This document shows, one piece after another, positions 35,827 to 48,951 of a stretch of 64,000 nt of DNA. Location of the stretch: NCBI GenBank assembly GCA_037447655.1, contig JBBHKE010002816.1, forward strand, positions 1-64,000. The letters are read 5' to 3'. The stretch is from Zygnema cylindricum. Taxonomy: Eukaryota; Streptophyta; Zygnematophyceae; Zygnematales; Zygnemataceae. The stretch's first letter is position 1. The number at the start of each line of letters is the position of its first letter. The position numbers were made by a program, and so were the translations under genes. The notes under the pieces are model-generated. The model was given only the letters and a program-made list of their open reading frames with translations. It ran no database searches and was not told the origin of the DNA.

Positions 35827-37138
35827 CAGGTAACATTGGGTTTCTTTAATTCACAAAACCAGCAATTTTTGAAAAACAATAATTCTAGCCAAAGCTTCAA
35901 ATTGGCTCATAACTTTTAATCTGAGGTTCTTTACTGAGAAAGGCAGCGAAAAAATACCAGTCTTTCTGGAACCATACCTGGCCACCATGCTGCCACGTGG
36001 CAGATTGAACATCCGTTCTTCCTTTCCTTTCTCCCTAGTTACTGCCTCAGCTGAATCAACTTTAAAAATGATTCCTGCAAAAACTGCAAAACTAAATAAA
36101 CAGCAAAGCCCGATAGGTTTTCTACCTCTCCCTTTCTCTATCCTTTTATTATCGCTCTCGTATAGACACTTTTCACAGTTTCTCCCTGTCTCTCTTTCTC
36201 TGAGGTTTCTCTGACCTAAAAATTAAAAGCACCGTTTTTTCACAAAATTTTAAATTTCCTCGACGCAAGTATAGACTCGAGAAACTGTGCGTTCGGTAGA
36301 TTATCCGTACGAACGCACTGTAAGCCTTCGTACAATGCCTGGTACGGAGCATCTCTCCCCGAAGCAAATCAGCTTCTGACAGGGAAAGTACATAGAAAAT
36401 ATTTGCATTGATTTTGACGGTAAATCGTACACTTTTACTTTGGACCGTACGTATAATAATTCAAAAAATGCGAGAAGTAAGATACGAGACTCTCAAAACG
36501 AGGGCAAAACTTCGATAGCGTGATTACTGATTACGCTATGAGGTGACTCCGTCCTTTAACATTAGGGCATATTCGCCTTCGATTCAATAAGCCGTACTGT
36601 TGCACGTCTCACAAAAGTGTACGGAATATCGGTACAATTTCGTGAGGGCGATAGTGTGGAATTAGAACAAAAATGTACGGTGGTAGTCGGTGGTCAGACA
36701 AAACCAATATGTCCGCCTACCAGAGGTCGCAAACGGTCAACCGAAACCGTGACCGACCGCTAACCGACCGCCCGCGCCGGATCCGGAACGGATTCGGTTT
36801 GCCAAATTTTGGGGGTCGGGCGGTTACGGTCGGTTGATTCACCAGGAAAAAAAAAACGGTCGGTTACGGTCGGTCAACCAAAAAACCAAAAAAAATGAAA
36901 AATTTGTACTGTCCCTATAATCCAACATTCTTGTACTTCACTACTTTGTACTCTTTGGTATCGTGGAAGTTCGTGACATCATGATTAGCGTCGCAAATCT
37001 GACACGGTACTGCAGTAAGCTATTCATTTCGCAAATCAAAGGGAACACGACAAAGCGTCGCAAATCTGACAAGGTAGTACACTATTCATTTCGAAAATCT
37101 TAGGGAACGCGACAAAGCGTCGCAAATCTGACACGGTA

Positions 37139-37695
37139 CACCGCCAATCGATATTAGCGAAGTGTACGCTAATTCCGTCCCGCTTTTTTTTTTTTTTCTC
37201 CAATAGCGTAGCTTATTCAATTTTTTTCTGTACGCCAATTAGGGTTATGTTCCAAGTACCTCACAAAACGAAAGTACGTTGTCGGTTAAATAGTGTGGTG
37301 TACGGTACGTATCAGACCTTACAAAATTATACCTTTTTAAGTGAAAAAGCATATTTAATGAGTTTTAGTAACCGCGCACGCATGAGAATATGCGCTCTCA
37401 AAAGGGGATAAAAGCGGGCTGTAAAATATCACGTTCGCACATATTCGTCCAATAACCACGTTTCACCTGTGTGAAAGTACGATTTGTGTACGATTTGTCA
37501 GATTTTGTGCAAATACCTATATTAGTGTAAGCATGTTTGCGACCAACATTTATTTTTTTCAAAAAACCAAATAAGAATTATTAAACAATTAGAATGTATG
37601 TTTTTTTCAAAAATTTCAAATTCTTAATTAGCGTAAACCACGGTAATTGTTCATATACGCTAAAGAAACTTCTACGCTAATAGCGATTGGCGGTG
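37139..37695. mobile_element. TA-flanked MITE (mariner-like), copy 1
   Basis: The 557-bp element has inverted ends CACCGCCAATCG…CGATTGGCGGTG and is flanked by TA on each side. The hAT copies lacking it (for example near 49310) show the empty site gacacggtagtacac, which proves insertion with TA duplication. There is no coding sequence. Confidence 0.88.
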
Positions 37696-37937
37696 TAGTA
37701 CACTATTCATTTTGCAAATCTTAGGGAACGCGACAAATCGTAATTATTGGCTTATTCATATGTCGTACATTACTGCAAAGTGCTAATAACGCATTTTATA
37801 CCGTGTTTCCACTAATATATCATATTATTATGTCAATGTCATGCGGCATGTAGTAATAATTGGTTAACAAATGAGTGAAAATCAAACTATAACGTGCGAT
37901 ATATATCGCGATAATTTATGTTGGTCCCGGTACGATA

Positions 37938-38020
37938 TATCGAGGAATCTGCTCGATCGATATTCGATATATCGAATATCGCAATTATCACGATATGAAT
38001 TTACCCGATACCCAACACTA
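37938..38020. mobile_element. Half of a palindromic hAT-like MITE (Y family)
   Basis: This matches the inner-to-right half of the reverse complement of the complete element at 61404-61814, ending cccaacacta. The other half is missing. Confidence 0.75.
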
Positions 38021-38322
38021 CTTACATCAACACCACAAAAAAATGCTTAAATCCGATCATTCTTCAACTTCCAAAAATACCTATAGAGTTACCAATTTTA
38101 AGATTTTTTAAAGCTAAAAAAAATCATGGCAAAAAAAGGCAAAAAAAAACACCTTTTACTAAATATTTTTCAAACCCAAATGAGATGTGTATAAATAAAA
38201 CACATAATCTCCAAATAAACATGAAAAACAAAACTAAACCTATTGCCATTTGGCAATGACAAGATTTCCTAAGACCAACAGTGACTCTTAAAAAAAAAAA
38301 AAAAGTTGCTAAGTACACTCAC

Positions 38323-38517
38323 CTCGTACAGGTCGCCCGCTTCCGGATCATCCGGTTCCGTACGGACAGCATCCGGAGACGGCGGTGCCACGTCATCGAC
38401 CGACGGACTACTCTGATCGTTGGGCGCTAGATCCAGACCGTCGGATTGAAGGTATGGATTAAACGAAAGGATCGGAGAAAAATGCTTAAGGATGGCGAAG
38501 TTCAGGCGAACACACAA
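38323..38517 (-). pseudogene. Possible captured or isolated host exon
   Basis: A GC-rich open frame (MCVRLNFAILKHF… then acidic/proline-rich SVDDVAPPSPDAVRTEPDD) ends at a good splice donor (GAG|GTGAGT). Composition differs strongly from the AT-rich DNA on both sides. I do not recognise the protein. It lies inside the hAT block bounded by the 8-bp repeat, so it may be a gene fragment carried by the transposon, or the first exon of a gene disrupted by it. Confidence 0.35.
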
Positions 38518-38785
38518 TAGCCGGCAATTACGGGGAGAAAAAAAACTTTTGTGATCTTCAGCGGGCTTGAAGTCTCGCCCGCCATCGAAAGTTCAAAACG
38601 TGACACTCACCTTGAATCGCTATTAGGGTTAATAGTTTTTTCGCCACTCAAAACATATTTTCCCCGTACACACTTGTCCGATTTTCAATTCGAGACCGCC
38701 AATCGGAAGCTGAGAAAATTATCTTTCAATCGCAACCGTCAGATCCACAATCCGACATGTGTGTAAGCAGAAAAGATGTTTTAAG

Positions 38786-38879
38786 TAGTGTTGGGTATCG
38801 AGGACCTATTGCCGATATTCGATATATATCGAATTTTAGGTATCCGATAATCGATATATCGAATCCATGTACCTAGAAG
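38786..38879. mobile_element. Other half-copy of the Y-family MITE
   Basis: It begins TAGTGTTGGGTATCG and continues as in the reverse complement of 61404-61814 until it is cut by the inner hAT copy at 38880. Confidence 0.75.
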
Positions 38880-39223
38880 CAGAGGTCGCAAACGGTCTAC
38901 CGAAACCGTGACCGACCGTTAACCGACCGCCCACACCGGATCCGGAACGGATTCGGTTGCCAAATTTTGGGGGTCGGGCGGCTACGGTCGGTTGATTCAA
39001 TGGAAAAAAAAACAGTCGGTTACGGTCGGTCAACCAACAAACATAAAAAATGAAAATTTTGTACTGTCCCTATAATCCAACATTCTTGTACTTTGTACTC
39101 TTTGGTATCGTGGAAGTACGTGACATCATGATTAGCGTCGCAAATCTGGCACGGTACTGTAGTAAGCTATTCATTTCGCAAATCTTAGGGAACGCGACAA
39201 AGCGTCGCAAATCTGACACGGTA

Positions 39224-39782
39224 CACCGCCAATCGCTATTAGCGTAGTGTACGCTAATTCCGTCCCGCTTTTTTATATTTTATTCTCCAATAGCGTAGCT
39301 TATTCTATTTTTTTCTGTACACCATTTAGGGTTATGTTCCAAGTACCTCACAAAACGAAAGTACGTTGTCGGTTAAATAGTTTGGTGAACGGTACGTATC
39401 AGACCTTACAAAATTATACCTTTTTAAGTGAAAAAGCATATTTAATGAGTTTTAGTAACCGCGCACGCATGAGAATATGCGCTCTCAAAAGGGGATAAAA
39501 GCGGGCTGTAAAATATCACGTTCGCACATATTCGTCCAATAACCACGTTTCACCTGTGTGAAAGTACGATTTGTGTACGATTTGTCAGATTTTGTGCAAA
39601 TACCTATATTAGTGTAAGCATGTTTGCGACCAACATTTATTTTTTTCAAAAAACCAAATAAGAATTATTAAACAATTAGAATGTATGTTTTTTTCAAAAA
39701 TTTCAAATTCTTAATTAGCGTAAACCACGGTAATTGTTCATATACGCTAAAGAAACTTCTACGCTAATAGCGATTGGCGGTG
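39224..39782. mobile_element. TA-flanked MITE (mariner-like), copy 2
   Basis: This is almost identical to 37139-37695 and at the same place within the other hAT copy, again with TA on both sides. The MITE was therefore present before the hAT sequence was duplicated. Confidence 0.88.
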
Positions 39783-40111
39783 TAGTACACTATTCATTTT
39801 GCAAATCTTAGGGAACGCGACAAATCGTAATTATTGGCTTATTCATATGTCGTACATTACTGCAAAGTGCTAATAACGCATTTTATACCGTGTTTCCACT
39901 AATATATCATATTATTATGTCAATGTCATGCGGCATGTAGTAATAATTGGTTAACAAATGAGTGAAAATCAAACTATAACGTCAATTTCTCACGACTAGT
40001 CTTAATTATTGGCGTACTCACATGTGTCAAACAATAAATCTTTAAATTGAGTTGCTATTATAGTTAGAGAAATTCGACCACAATTCAAACAAAACTTAGT
40101 CATACACTAAA

Positions 40112-42315
40112 ATGGAGAAAAACATCCTCGCTTCCCTTAAAACTACAACCCAAAACGAACTTCGAAAATTAAAAAATGGTGAAATTGCTCAGTATTACAT
40201 AGAGAAAGAAAGCAGGGCCACTTCAAATTGTTGGAAAAAATTTGAGCATGTCTATGAAGTTAGAACATCAAACAAATACATGGTAAAGGAGGCAGGTTTT
40301 GTGGCTTGTAATACATGTTTCATAGTTTATCAATACAAGTCAGCAAACGGTACTTCAACAATCAATACTCACACGTGTTTAGATTCGGCCGACATGGATG
40401 ATTCAAGAGGACTTCTTCGTAAGTTTCTTTCAAAAACGGAGGAGAAAACGAGTGATCGAAAAAAAATTGCGAAAATAGTGGCATTGATGTGTTGTGAGGA
40501 CCTTCGACCATTTTCGATAGTCAACGGTTCAGGTATGATTTATCTTAAATACTATTTAATATGGCTTGAGTGTAAATGTCATTATAACTTGTTTTGTTCA
40601 TAAATTTATAAATTTGAGCTTAGTTTGTCATGATATTGTTTTTTTTTTCTTTCCATAAAAAAATATCATTTCGTTATAAACCTTCTTTATTAATCATGGT
40701 TAGTAGTACTTGTATGATATTTATTTATTTTGTTTTTGTCCCCAAGTTTTTAAGCATTTTGTCAAGCATTATTTGATGTTGGTGTTTTGTCCAACAAAAG
40801 TGTTGACATCGACCAACTACTCCCGTCCATCAATATTGTAAAAAACTGCATTATATCTTCTGCGAAAGATATCCATAGTTCGATCATCCCAAAACTTAGA
40901 GAAAATATTGAAAACAATATTTTTGTCGCATTCACGACCGATCGCTGGACCGAGACAATAAAAAAAACCTCATAAATGTCAATAACCGCTGATTTTATTG
41001 ACAAATAATTTGAACTTCATGCACGGACGCTTCAAGTCGATCATTTTTCGGAGGAAAAACACACTGCGGAAAAGGTTTTAACGGCTTTCAAAAATTGTTT
41101 GACCAATTTTGAAATGTCTTATTTTCATCTTTGCGTTGTCGTGACTGATAGTGGCTCTAACATGTGTGCGACTGAAGGTCTACCGAGTATGTTTACTTGG
41201 ATTCCTTGCGCGGACTATAAAATTGCAACAATTGTGACAACAATCTTGAATAAGAGTGGAACTTCTTAAAAAGGCAAATACAATGTGGAAGTTCCTTATT
41301 TTTTGATCTAATTGACACATGTAAATCATTGGTCACGTTTTTCAAACAGATTAATTTACAAAATCTTTTGAAAAACACTTTAAAACAAGAAAACGCAACG
41401 TGGTGGAATTCTTTGCTCCGAATGCTTAAGAGTATTTACGATGCATTCAATGAGATAGGACCAATCTCTCAAGCAAAAAATAAATTGATAATCTTTGCTT
41501 GTATCGATAAGACTCACCTTACCGAACTTATACGATTTTTGGAAAGGTTCCAAAAAGCAACCCTAAAATTGGAAAAAATTAAAGAATCAACTTTACATTT
41601 GGTTTTGTTTGAACTATTGTATCTCCATAACCATTGTAAGATAAGAAAAACATCTTACAATGACGGTGAAAAAGAATGCCCCGCCGATTCCCTAAACTTG
41701 CAAAAATTGAAACAACTTTTTGTGAAATTTACACTATTGAAGTGGGGCCTTCATGAGTATCATATTGTCGCGGCTCTCTTAGATCCCCGACAAAAACACA
41801 AGCTTGAAATAATTGGGGTATCGAAAACCGAAATTGAAAGCGCAAGGGTCAAACTTCGAGAACTCGCAAACGACCTCGATGATGACGTTGATTTCGGAAG
41901 TCTTCAACGTATCACAAAAAAAATAAAAACATCGCAAAGTAAAGACAGTTTCCACAATTTTTTTGCTGAGAGCGATGAGGAAAATGAGGTTCTTATTACC
42001 ACTGACAAAAAGACGCTCGTTAACGGCGAAATGGAACGTTATTTTGATTTAAAATTAACCAACGACGAAAGATTGAACTTTAACATACTTGAATGGTGGA
42101 AAAAAAAATCAAATGTACGTGCAAAAGATGGAGGATTTCCTATTCTAGCCGGTGTTGCTATATCTATTCTAGCTATTCCGACTTCTAGCTCCATGTCCGA
42201 ATGCAATTTTTCGGATGCTGGGAACAGGATAACAAATAAGAGGAGCTCACTAGCTACTTCAATTGTTAGTGATCTTTTGTGTGTTAGATCCAACCGAGAT
42301 CTTTTAAATGCATAG
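40112..42315 (+). pseudogene. hAT transposase (two exons, three internal stops)
   Basis: Exon 1 (40112-40532) codes a BED-type zinc finger (C-x2-C…H-x-C: CNTCFIVYQY…THTC) and ends at a GT donor. Exon 2 (about 40747-42315) codes the catalytic region (FTTDRWT, VVTDSGSNM, LPSMFTWIPC) and the hAT dimerisation domain near the C-terminus (SMSECNFSDAGNRI). A DNA transposase of this type cuts and pastes the element. In-frame stops near 40974, 41007 and 41268 inactivate it, but the last 328 codons (41329-42315) are open. The minus-strand copy at 52941-59485 aligns through both exons. Confidence 0.88.
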
Positions 42316-43479
42316 TTTTTTATTTTGTTTTGTTTTCTAATTATTGTTATTTTTTTAGCATTAGTTATCACGTTTTTTTTTCCTTTGAAATTTTTGTTGT
42401 ATTTCACAATTTTTATAGTGTTATTTGTTATTTCTTTTTTAAACCGGAGTGCTTATTTTTATCAAAGTACCAAAGCTCCGTATGTATACCAAATTTAGAT
42501 TTATAGATTTTTGTGTAGTTTTAAGTTTGAGGTTGAGAATTTGTATAATAGAGTCGAAAATAGAATGAGGTTATTATTTATTTATTTCTATACTTGATAC
42601 TGCAAAACATTTTTTGTTTTTTTGCTCATCACAATGTTTTTGTCAATTGATTTTCTATGTGAAAACTATGATTTTTTTTTAAACATACATAATTGAAAAT
42701 TTACCTTTTTTGTATAATTCATAACATAGTATTGTAGTCCAAAGAAAAAAAGTCCGAAAATTGTAGCGAAAAAATTAGATTTGCGAGAGAATAAACATTA
42801 ATATAAGGGTTTAAGCATTAATCTAAGAGTTACACGCAAAATTAGGAACAAATCCCTCGAAGAAGGTGACTGTCGAGGAAAAAAAAATATTCGTAAAGGA
42901 AGATTGCATATAGACAAAATAGTAAAAAGAAGAGGTACACTAGCTATTTTTTTGCAAAGGGAGATGTACCACTACACCACTCATTGTTATTAGTATTAAT
43001 AAGTTGCTACTACTTATAGCCGAAAATCACAAAATATAGTTAACAACATTAGTTAAATATGTGGACTATAACCTGCCACAACTCTTTGCATTAAATAGTA
43101 TTATTAATCATAAATTTCTATTTACACTACACTGCGGATCGTAATTAGCGTTATTAACCCTAATTCCGTCACCACGAATTTTGACCCAAAAACCTTAAAA
43201 AAAGTAAATAACTAAAAAAAATTCTTTACATTATTCAAAGTACTCTTTGAATCAGCGTTAACAACTCGAGTATAGTGTCGTTTTAAATAGTGTAGCTAAC
43301 GTACAAAACTCTAACGTATAAACGAAAAAAATACAAAAAATGATTTAATACATGCCGTTATGATGTAACTGCGTTTTCACAAGCCGCGTAGTGCAAACGT
43401 CATAATGAAGTGAAACTATACGTTTTGACATAATGCGTTTTTACAAACCGCGTAGTGAAAACGTCATAATACTTTGTAC

Positions 43480-43735
43480 TTTTGGTATCGTGGAAGTACG
43501 TGATATTATGATTAGCGTCGAAAATCTGACACGGTACAATAGTTACGCTATTCATTTCGCAAATCATAGGGAACGCAACAAAGCGTCGCAAATCTGACAC
43601 GGTAGTTCACTATTCATTTCGAAAATCCTAGGGAACGCGACAAAGCGTCGCAAATCTGACACGGTAGTAAACACTATTCATATCGCAAATCTTAGGCAAC
43701 GCGACAAATCGTAATTATTGGCTTATTCATACGTC
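43480..43735 (+). repeat. hAT subterminal tandem repeats
   Basis: About three to four units of a roughly 65-70-bp repeat (tattcatttcgcaaatc…gcgtcgcaaatctgacacggta) lie inside the 3' end of the hAT copy. Matching units are at 36960-37140, 39120-39224 and 49200-49370. Such subterminal repeats are usual transposase binding sites in hAT elements. Confidence 0.8.
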
Positions 43736-43955
43736 GTACATTAGTTAATTTTGTACCTTTTTTCGGTTACGGGCGGGCACGGTTAGTCGCGAGAAATCAA
43801 GTTTCGGTTAATTTTTATTTTCGTAAACGCCGGTAGATTAACGGTTAACAATTTTGGAGCGTGACATAACCCGGTCTGGCGTCAGTAACTCAAATTTTGA
43901 AAAAAAAAAAACGGTCGGTTTCGATTATGTGAAATTTTGACTTTTGCAACCTTTG

Positions 43956-46900
43956 ATTCAGGGCACCATTTTAGTATACCGATAATTTTTTGTCGTTCAA
44001 AGTTTGATAATAACGATTGGTGGAAATATCGCGATATGGAGATATCTGATAGCCAAAAAAATATCTAATATGCCGGTACTCCCCCAACTTGTTTCACCAA
44101 AGCTACACCGTGAATCGCTTATATGGTATAGAAATTATCGGTAAAAAGAGGCAGTGGATGTTATTTACTCTATAAGGGTTTAACGACCTAATGCCAAATA
44201 ATAGACGTAACATTATCAAAACCTTCAAATTTTTAAACCCATTGAAAAAAACAAATGACAACATTTTTTTCCTCTTTGCAACGTGTTGAGAAAGAGAGGA
44301 GAATGGAGACAGGGGTGGTAGGAGGATAGAGGGAGAGAGAATGACATAGAGAGAGGGATAGAGCGAAAGAGAAATACAAAGAGACATGAAATAGATACAG
44401 AGAAAGAGAAAGAGAGCGAGCGAAAGAGAGAAAAAGAGCGAAAAAAAATACAGAGGGGAGGGGGGGTGGGGAGAAAGGGGGGTAGAAGAGTTAGAAATCT
44501 TAATATTTTATAGTTGACTTCTCCCACACATGGAAAATTGAGCCCAAAAAGATACGAACCTAGGACTTTTAGTTAAAATTGTTAACACTCCGCCACCAAC
44601 CGTCATGTCCGCATAAACCGGTTATACATTGTACGGGTCATGAACTATAATTATGTTGGCTGACATTATATACCTATGTGTTGCATTGTTAATTTGTTAA
44701 CTATATCCACATTGGAAGGATTTTTGAAATATTAAGGTTCACCGAAACTTACGACCACATTTTGTGAATGTGTTAACTACTCGTGTGTCAACCAACATGA
44801 AGCACCCGTCTACCAACTTTGATATCGATACTAAAAAGTCTTTTATACTTTTGTTTTATTTTGGATGGACCGCGGTTTGTTCCTTTAGACGTATGATACT
44901 ACCTGAAACAAACAGAGAGGAAATAGAGGGGGATAGAAAGTAGGGAGGATGAAACACACACAAAATGGAGGAAAAAATTGAGGTAACTAGGGACGGAGGT
45001 AGAGAGGGAGGGAGAGGGAAATAAAAACAAAGAGAGACATAAACATGGAGGGGGAGAGATTAAGAAAAGCGGCATACATCGAGAATGGTAGACACAGGGT
45101 GGTCATCGCTTTTCCTCCTATCTTTGTCTTTGTGAAAAAAATGAAAAAAATAGAGTTATCTCATAATGGACTCTAAATTGGCGTTATTTAGTTTTTACTC
45201 ACTGCTACGTCTTGTTGTGTCATCTTCAAATGGTTACTCTAATTGACTCAAGGGTCGATTTTAGTGAAAGTAACACTTGAGAAATGAATAAAAATATATA
45301 TACGGATGGACCACACGAATGTGACTCCATTGGCACGAATGAGAATACACAATATTTTCTCCCAACTCGTCACGCGCATGTACGAAAATAAATTTTGTAG
45401 AGGTCTCGGACCTCCATTTTTTTTCCATACGTCCTTTGTAAAACTCGATTCCGTCGTCGCCTCTCCCTCTATATCATCCCGCTCTACTCTCCCGCTTATT
45501 CGAATAAAACGTGACAATATTGATATGATATGAAAAAGGCTCTTCAAAATTTTATGTTCACTAACTTGATTGTACCTTGATGGCATGTCGATTGAGAAAA
45601 TTTAATCGAAAGTTTTTTTCCGAAAAAAAACATGAGAATATCGGTACGATATGGAAAAAAGTTATAAAATTCATTTTTTAGCTAATTTTGTGTTGCTTGA
45701 TGACACGTCAATTGAGAAAATATAAAAAAAGAAAACGGGGAAGCCTTGGTGGAAAGTTTTGGTTATAATGATGTCGACGCGGTCACAAATGAGATTGACA
45801 TCACAATGTCACAAAATGGAAAACATATACAATGTCACAAAACCTCGATGTTTACGGTAGTCAATATTTTATAGACGACATCAATCGTTGTAATATTTGT
45901 AGTCCTTTACTACCGTCACAAGTTGCACCCACGCCTACAACCGTCACAATTTAAAGTAACAATTTTATATTTGCACATTGGAACGTTCTTCAAAGTACAC
46001 CGTGTATCACTATTGTTGTCAATGTTTGTTTGCCAATACACGCTTGTCAGATTATGGATGTGATGGTTGAAATTGAAAGGTAACATTATAACCTTATGAA
46101 TGGTTGTCTCCACGTGAAAATTAGACAAGTGTGTACGGAGAAAATATGTTTTAACTTGCGAAAAAAACATTGACACTAATAGCGACACGGAATGCAATAA
46201 ACAATATCTTCTCTAAAATTTAAAGTTATATTTCAAAATTGTGGTTATGTGGGCACACAACTTTAAAAGATGTACCTATGTGTTAAAGTATCAATTATTT
46301 TTTGTTGTTTGTTTGCAAAATTCAATCCACAATGAGAACATATTTTACAGTACGAAAAAATTGTAAACACCACAATATAAAGAACGTCATCTTTATACTT
46401 TTAATGAACTCCAATTTTTGCCTTATTTTGTACTCAATTTGACCTTTTTCTGTTTTCGACCCACGAGAACGTTGTTTCGGCTCATCAAAAAACTTTATAT
46501 CAAAACCATTTCGCGAGGTGATTTTGGTTAAAACACCACTTAAACAACAAAGAGTTATACGTCCGCGCACATGCCACATGAAAGTGGATTTTTTAGCACA
46601 AGGAAGAGTACTGCTATTTTTTTTCTCGCTCGACACGCAAACGTACAAAATTAAGTTTCAAGGGTTTCGTGCCTCCACTTTTATTTATGGGTCCTTTGCA
46701 AAAGTCTACGCAGTCGTCGCCTCTCCTTCTCTATCTCATATTGCCGCTCCTATCTCACACTTTTTAGAATGAAAAAATATGATATTGTTGTAAAATGAAA
46801 GAGCTCTCAAAAAGGGGAAGTAGTTTGATGAGAAGTTGAGTGAGGAAAGACGATATTTTTTTCCGAAAAATCACGTTGTGAAGTCTTAAAGAATTATGTT

Positions 46901-47949
46901 GACGTTGTGACAAACGAGCATGACGTCATAATTTCACAAAACCCTAAAGTTGTACAATGTCACAAAAAATGAGCGTAATCACCTATTACTATTACAGAGG
47001 TCACCAATTGTCGCGAGTTTTGTAGTCGTCTACAACCGTCACAAGTTGTACCCACGTCTATGACCGTCACATTTAAAAGTAACGATTTCATTCTCTCATT
47101 TGAACTCTATGCAAATTGCACCGCTTGTCGTTATTAGTGTTAGCAACTTTAACTCAGTCGCGACTTTTTTTTGGCCAAAAATAAAAAAAAATAGAGTTAA
47201 CAACATTCTTTAAGGACGTGGACTACAACTTGCCACGTCTCCTTGCACTAAAGTAGTACTAATGATTATAATTTCGCATTAACACTAATAAATCTTTAAC
47301 ACTTGTAACGATGAGTGGCGTAGCACTGAGAATCTTCACTAAAATACAAAGCACTACTTCAAATGTATCCGTTACATGGGCACACACTCCTTTATTTCCA
47401 TGTGTTTCACCGTAACTGCTGGACAGCCATGACGGACGTCGCTGAAATGTGAGGTAAAACCTTAAGAGGTGGCGTGTCGAAAGAAACTTGGTGCTTTGCT
47501 GAAGCAGATATTTTTACTGGTCAATGACGGTCAACGGATTGCCTGTCAGATTAGCTCCTCCGAGTTTGCACTCGTGCAATTCCCTTAAAAATTTAAATGT
47601 CTTGTGATAGAAGTTTCCCCCTTGGCAGTTACACCGCGCATCGTTATTAGTGTCAAAGTTTAAATAGTGTGGAAGTAAATATACCGTCATTGACGCTAAT
47701 TAAGTTTTTTTTTTTTTTTTTTTAAAAAGGTGTATTCTAATTTTGGCGTTTATGCTAATTTGGGAACAGCAAAAATGGAATATTCGCTGTACGATTATAT
47801 ACATTAATATATGTATCCGTACAAAAATTTAAAAATCGTACGCCGTCGTGAAATTTAAATATCCGTACATGTAAGACTAATTTACGTGTCAGAACAATCC
47901 CGTTTTTTTAGCGCACGATCCTATGCGTGCGCGTCTGATTTAACTCATT
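43956..47949. other. Non-coding repeats between hAT parts
   Basis: This stretch holds a GA-rich region (44290-44475), pieces related to MITE V (45.7-47.4 kb) and a TIR-like segment (acaccgcgcatcgttattag) near 47630. No convincing gene was found. Confidence 0.6.
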
Positions 47950-48494
47950 TTTTGTATAATTCATAACATAGTATTGTAGTCCAAAGAAAAAAAGTCCGAA
48001 AATTGTAGCGAAAAAATTAGATTTGCGAGAGAATAAACATTAATATAAGGGTTTAAGCATTAATCTAAGAGTTACACGCAAAATTAGGAACAAATCCCTC
48101 GAAGAAGGTGACTGTCGAGGAAAAAAAAATATTCGTAAAGGAAGATTGCATATAGACAAAATAGTAAAAAGAAGAGGTACACTAGCTATTTTTTTGCAAA
48201 GGGAGATGTACCACTACACCACTCATTGTTATTAGTATTAATAAGTTGCTACTACTTATAGCCGAAAATCACAAAATATAGTTAACAACATTATTTAAAT
48301 ACGTGGAATATAATCTGCCACGTCTCCTTGCATTAAATAGTATTATTAATCATAATTTTTTATTTACACTACAGCACGAATCGTAATTAGCGTTATTAAC
48401 GCTAATTCCGTCACCACGGATTTTGACCCAAAAACCTTAAAAAGAGTAAATAAGTCTAAATTTTTCTTTACATTATTCAAGGTAGTCTTTGAAT

Positions 48495-48951
48495 CATAGT
48501 TCAAAAGTAGGCGTTTTTTTATAGGCCTTTTGTAGGCCGCCTTTAGCGTAAGTTGTGTTACGGGCTTTCCATGTGATCTTTTTAGATCGCTACTTTCATC
48601 AGCGACCGTCCGATCGTCCGAATCTGACGATAGTCCTATCGTAAGTTGTGTTATGGGCTTTTCATGTGATCTTCTTAGATCGTTACTTTCATCAACGACC
48701 GTCAGATCGTCCAAATCTGACGGTTTAAATAAAAAGTCGCTCAAAACTCACAGAAAAGGATTTTTTTGTCCGATTTTTTTTTCAAATTTAGACATGACGT
48801 TTAATTCTCTATCGATCCATGTGCAACTCAACCCTGTTACTATTTTATTTCATTTTGTGGCCAATACAATATGGGTCTTAAGGCCATATTGTATATTTTG
48901 CATACAATAGGCATATTGTATGGGCGTACCGTCACCTACTTTTGAACTATG
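48495..48951. mobile_element. hAT-like MITE of 457 bp with empty-site support
   Basis: The inverted ends are CATAGTTCAAAAGTAGG…CCTACTTTTGAACTATG. Flanks are ctttgaat and ctttaaat, an 8-bp duplication with one mismatch. The inner hAT copy (near 43255) shows the uninterrupted site ctttgaatcagcg. Inside is a tandem pair of about 90-bp units (agttgtgtta…gatcgtcc), which gives a repetitive but unsupported frame on the minus strand. Confidence 0.85.

Larger units (their letters stand above)
38880..43955 (+). mobile_element. hAT transposon, inner copy with decayed transposase
   Basis: Terminal ends are CAGAGGTCGCAAACGG (38880) and …CTTTTGCAACCTTTG (43955). It has nearly the same 5' and 3' sequences as the outer block and contains the transposase at 40112-42315. 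No clear 8-bp duplication flanks this copy (cctagaag against attcaggg), so it may have rearranged after insertion. Confidence 0.75.
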
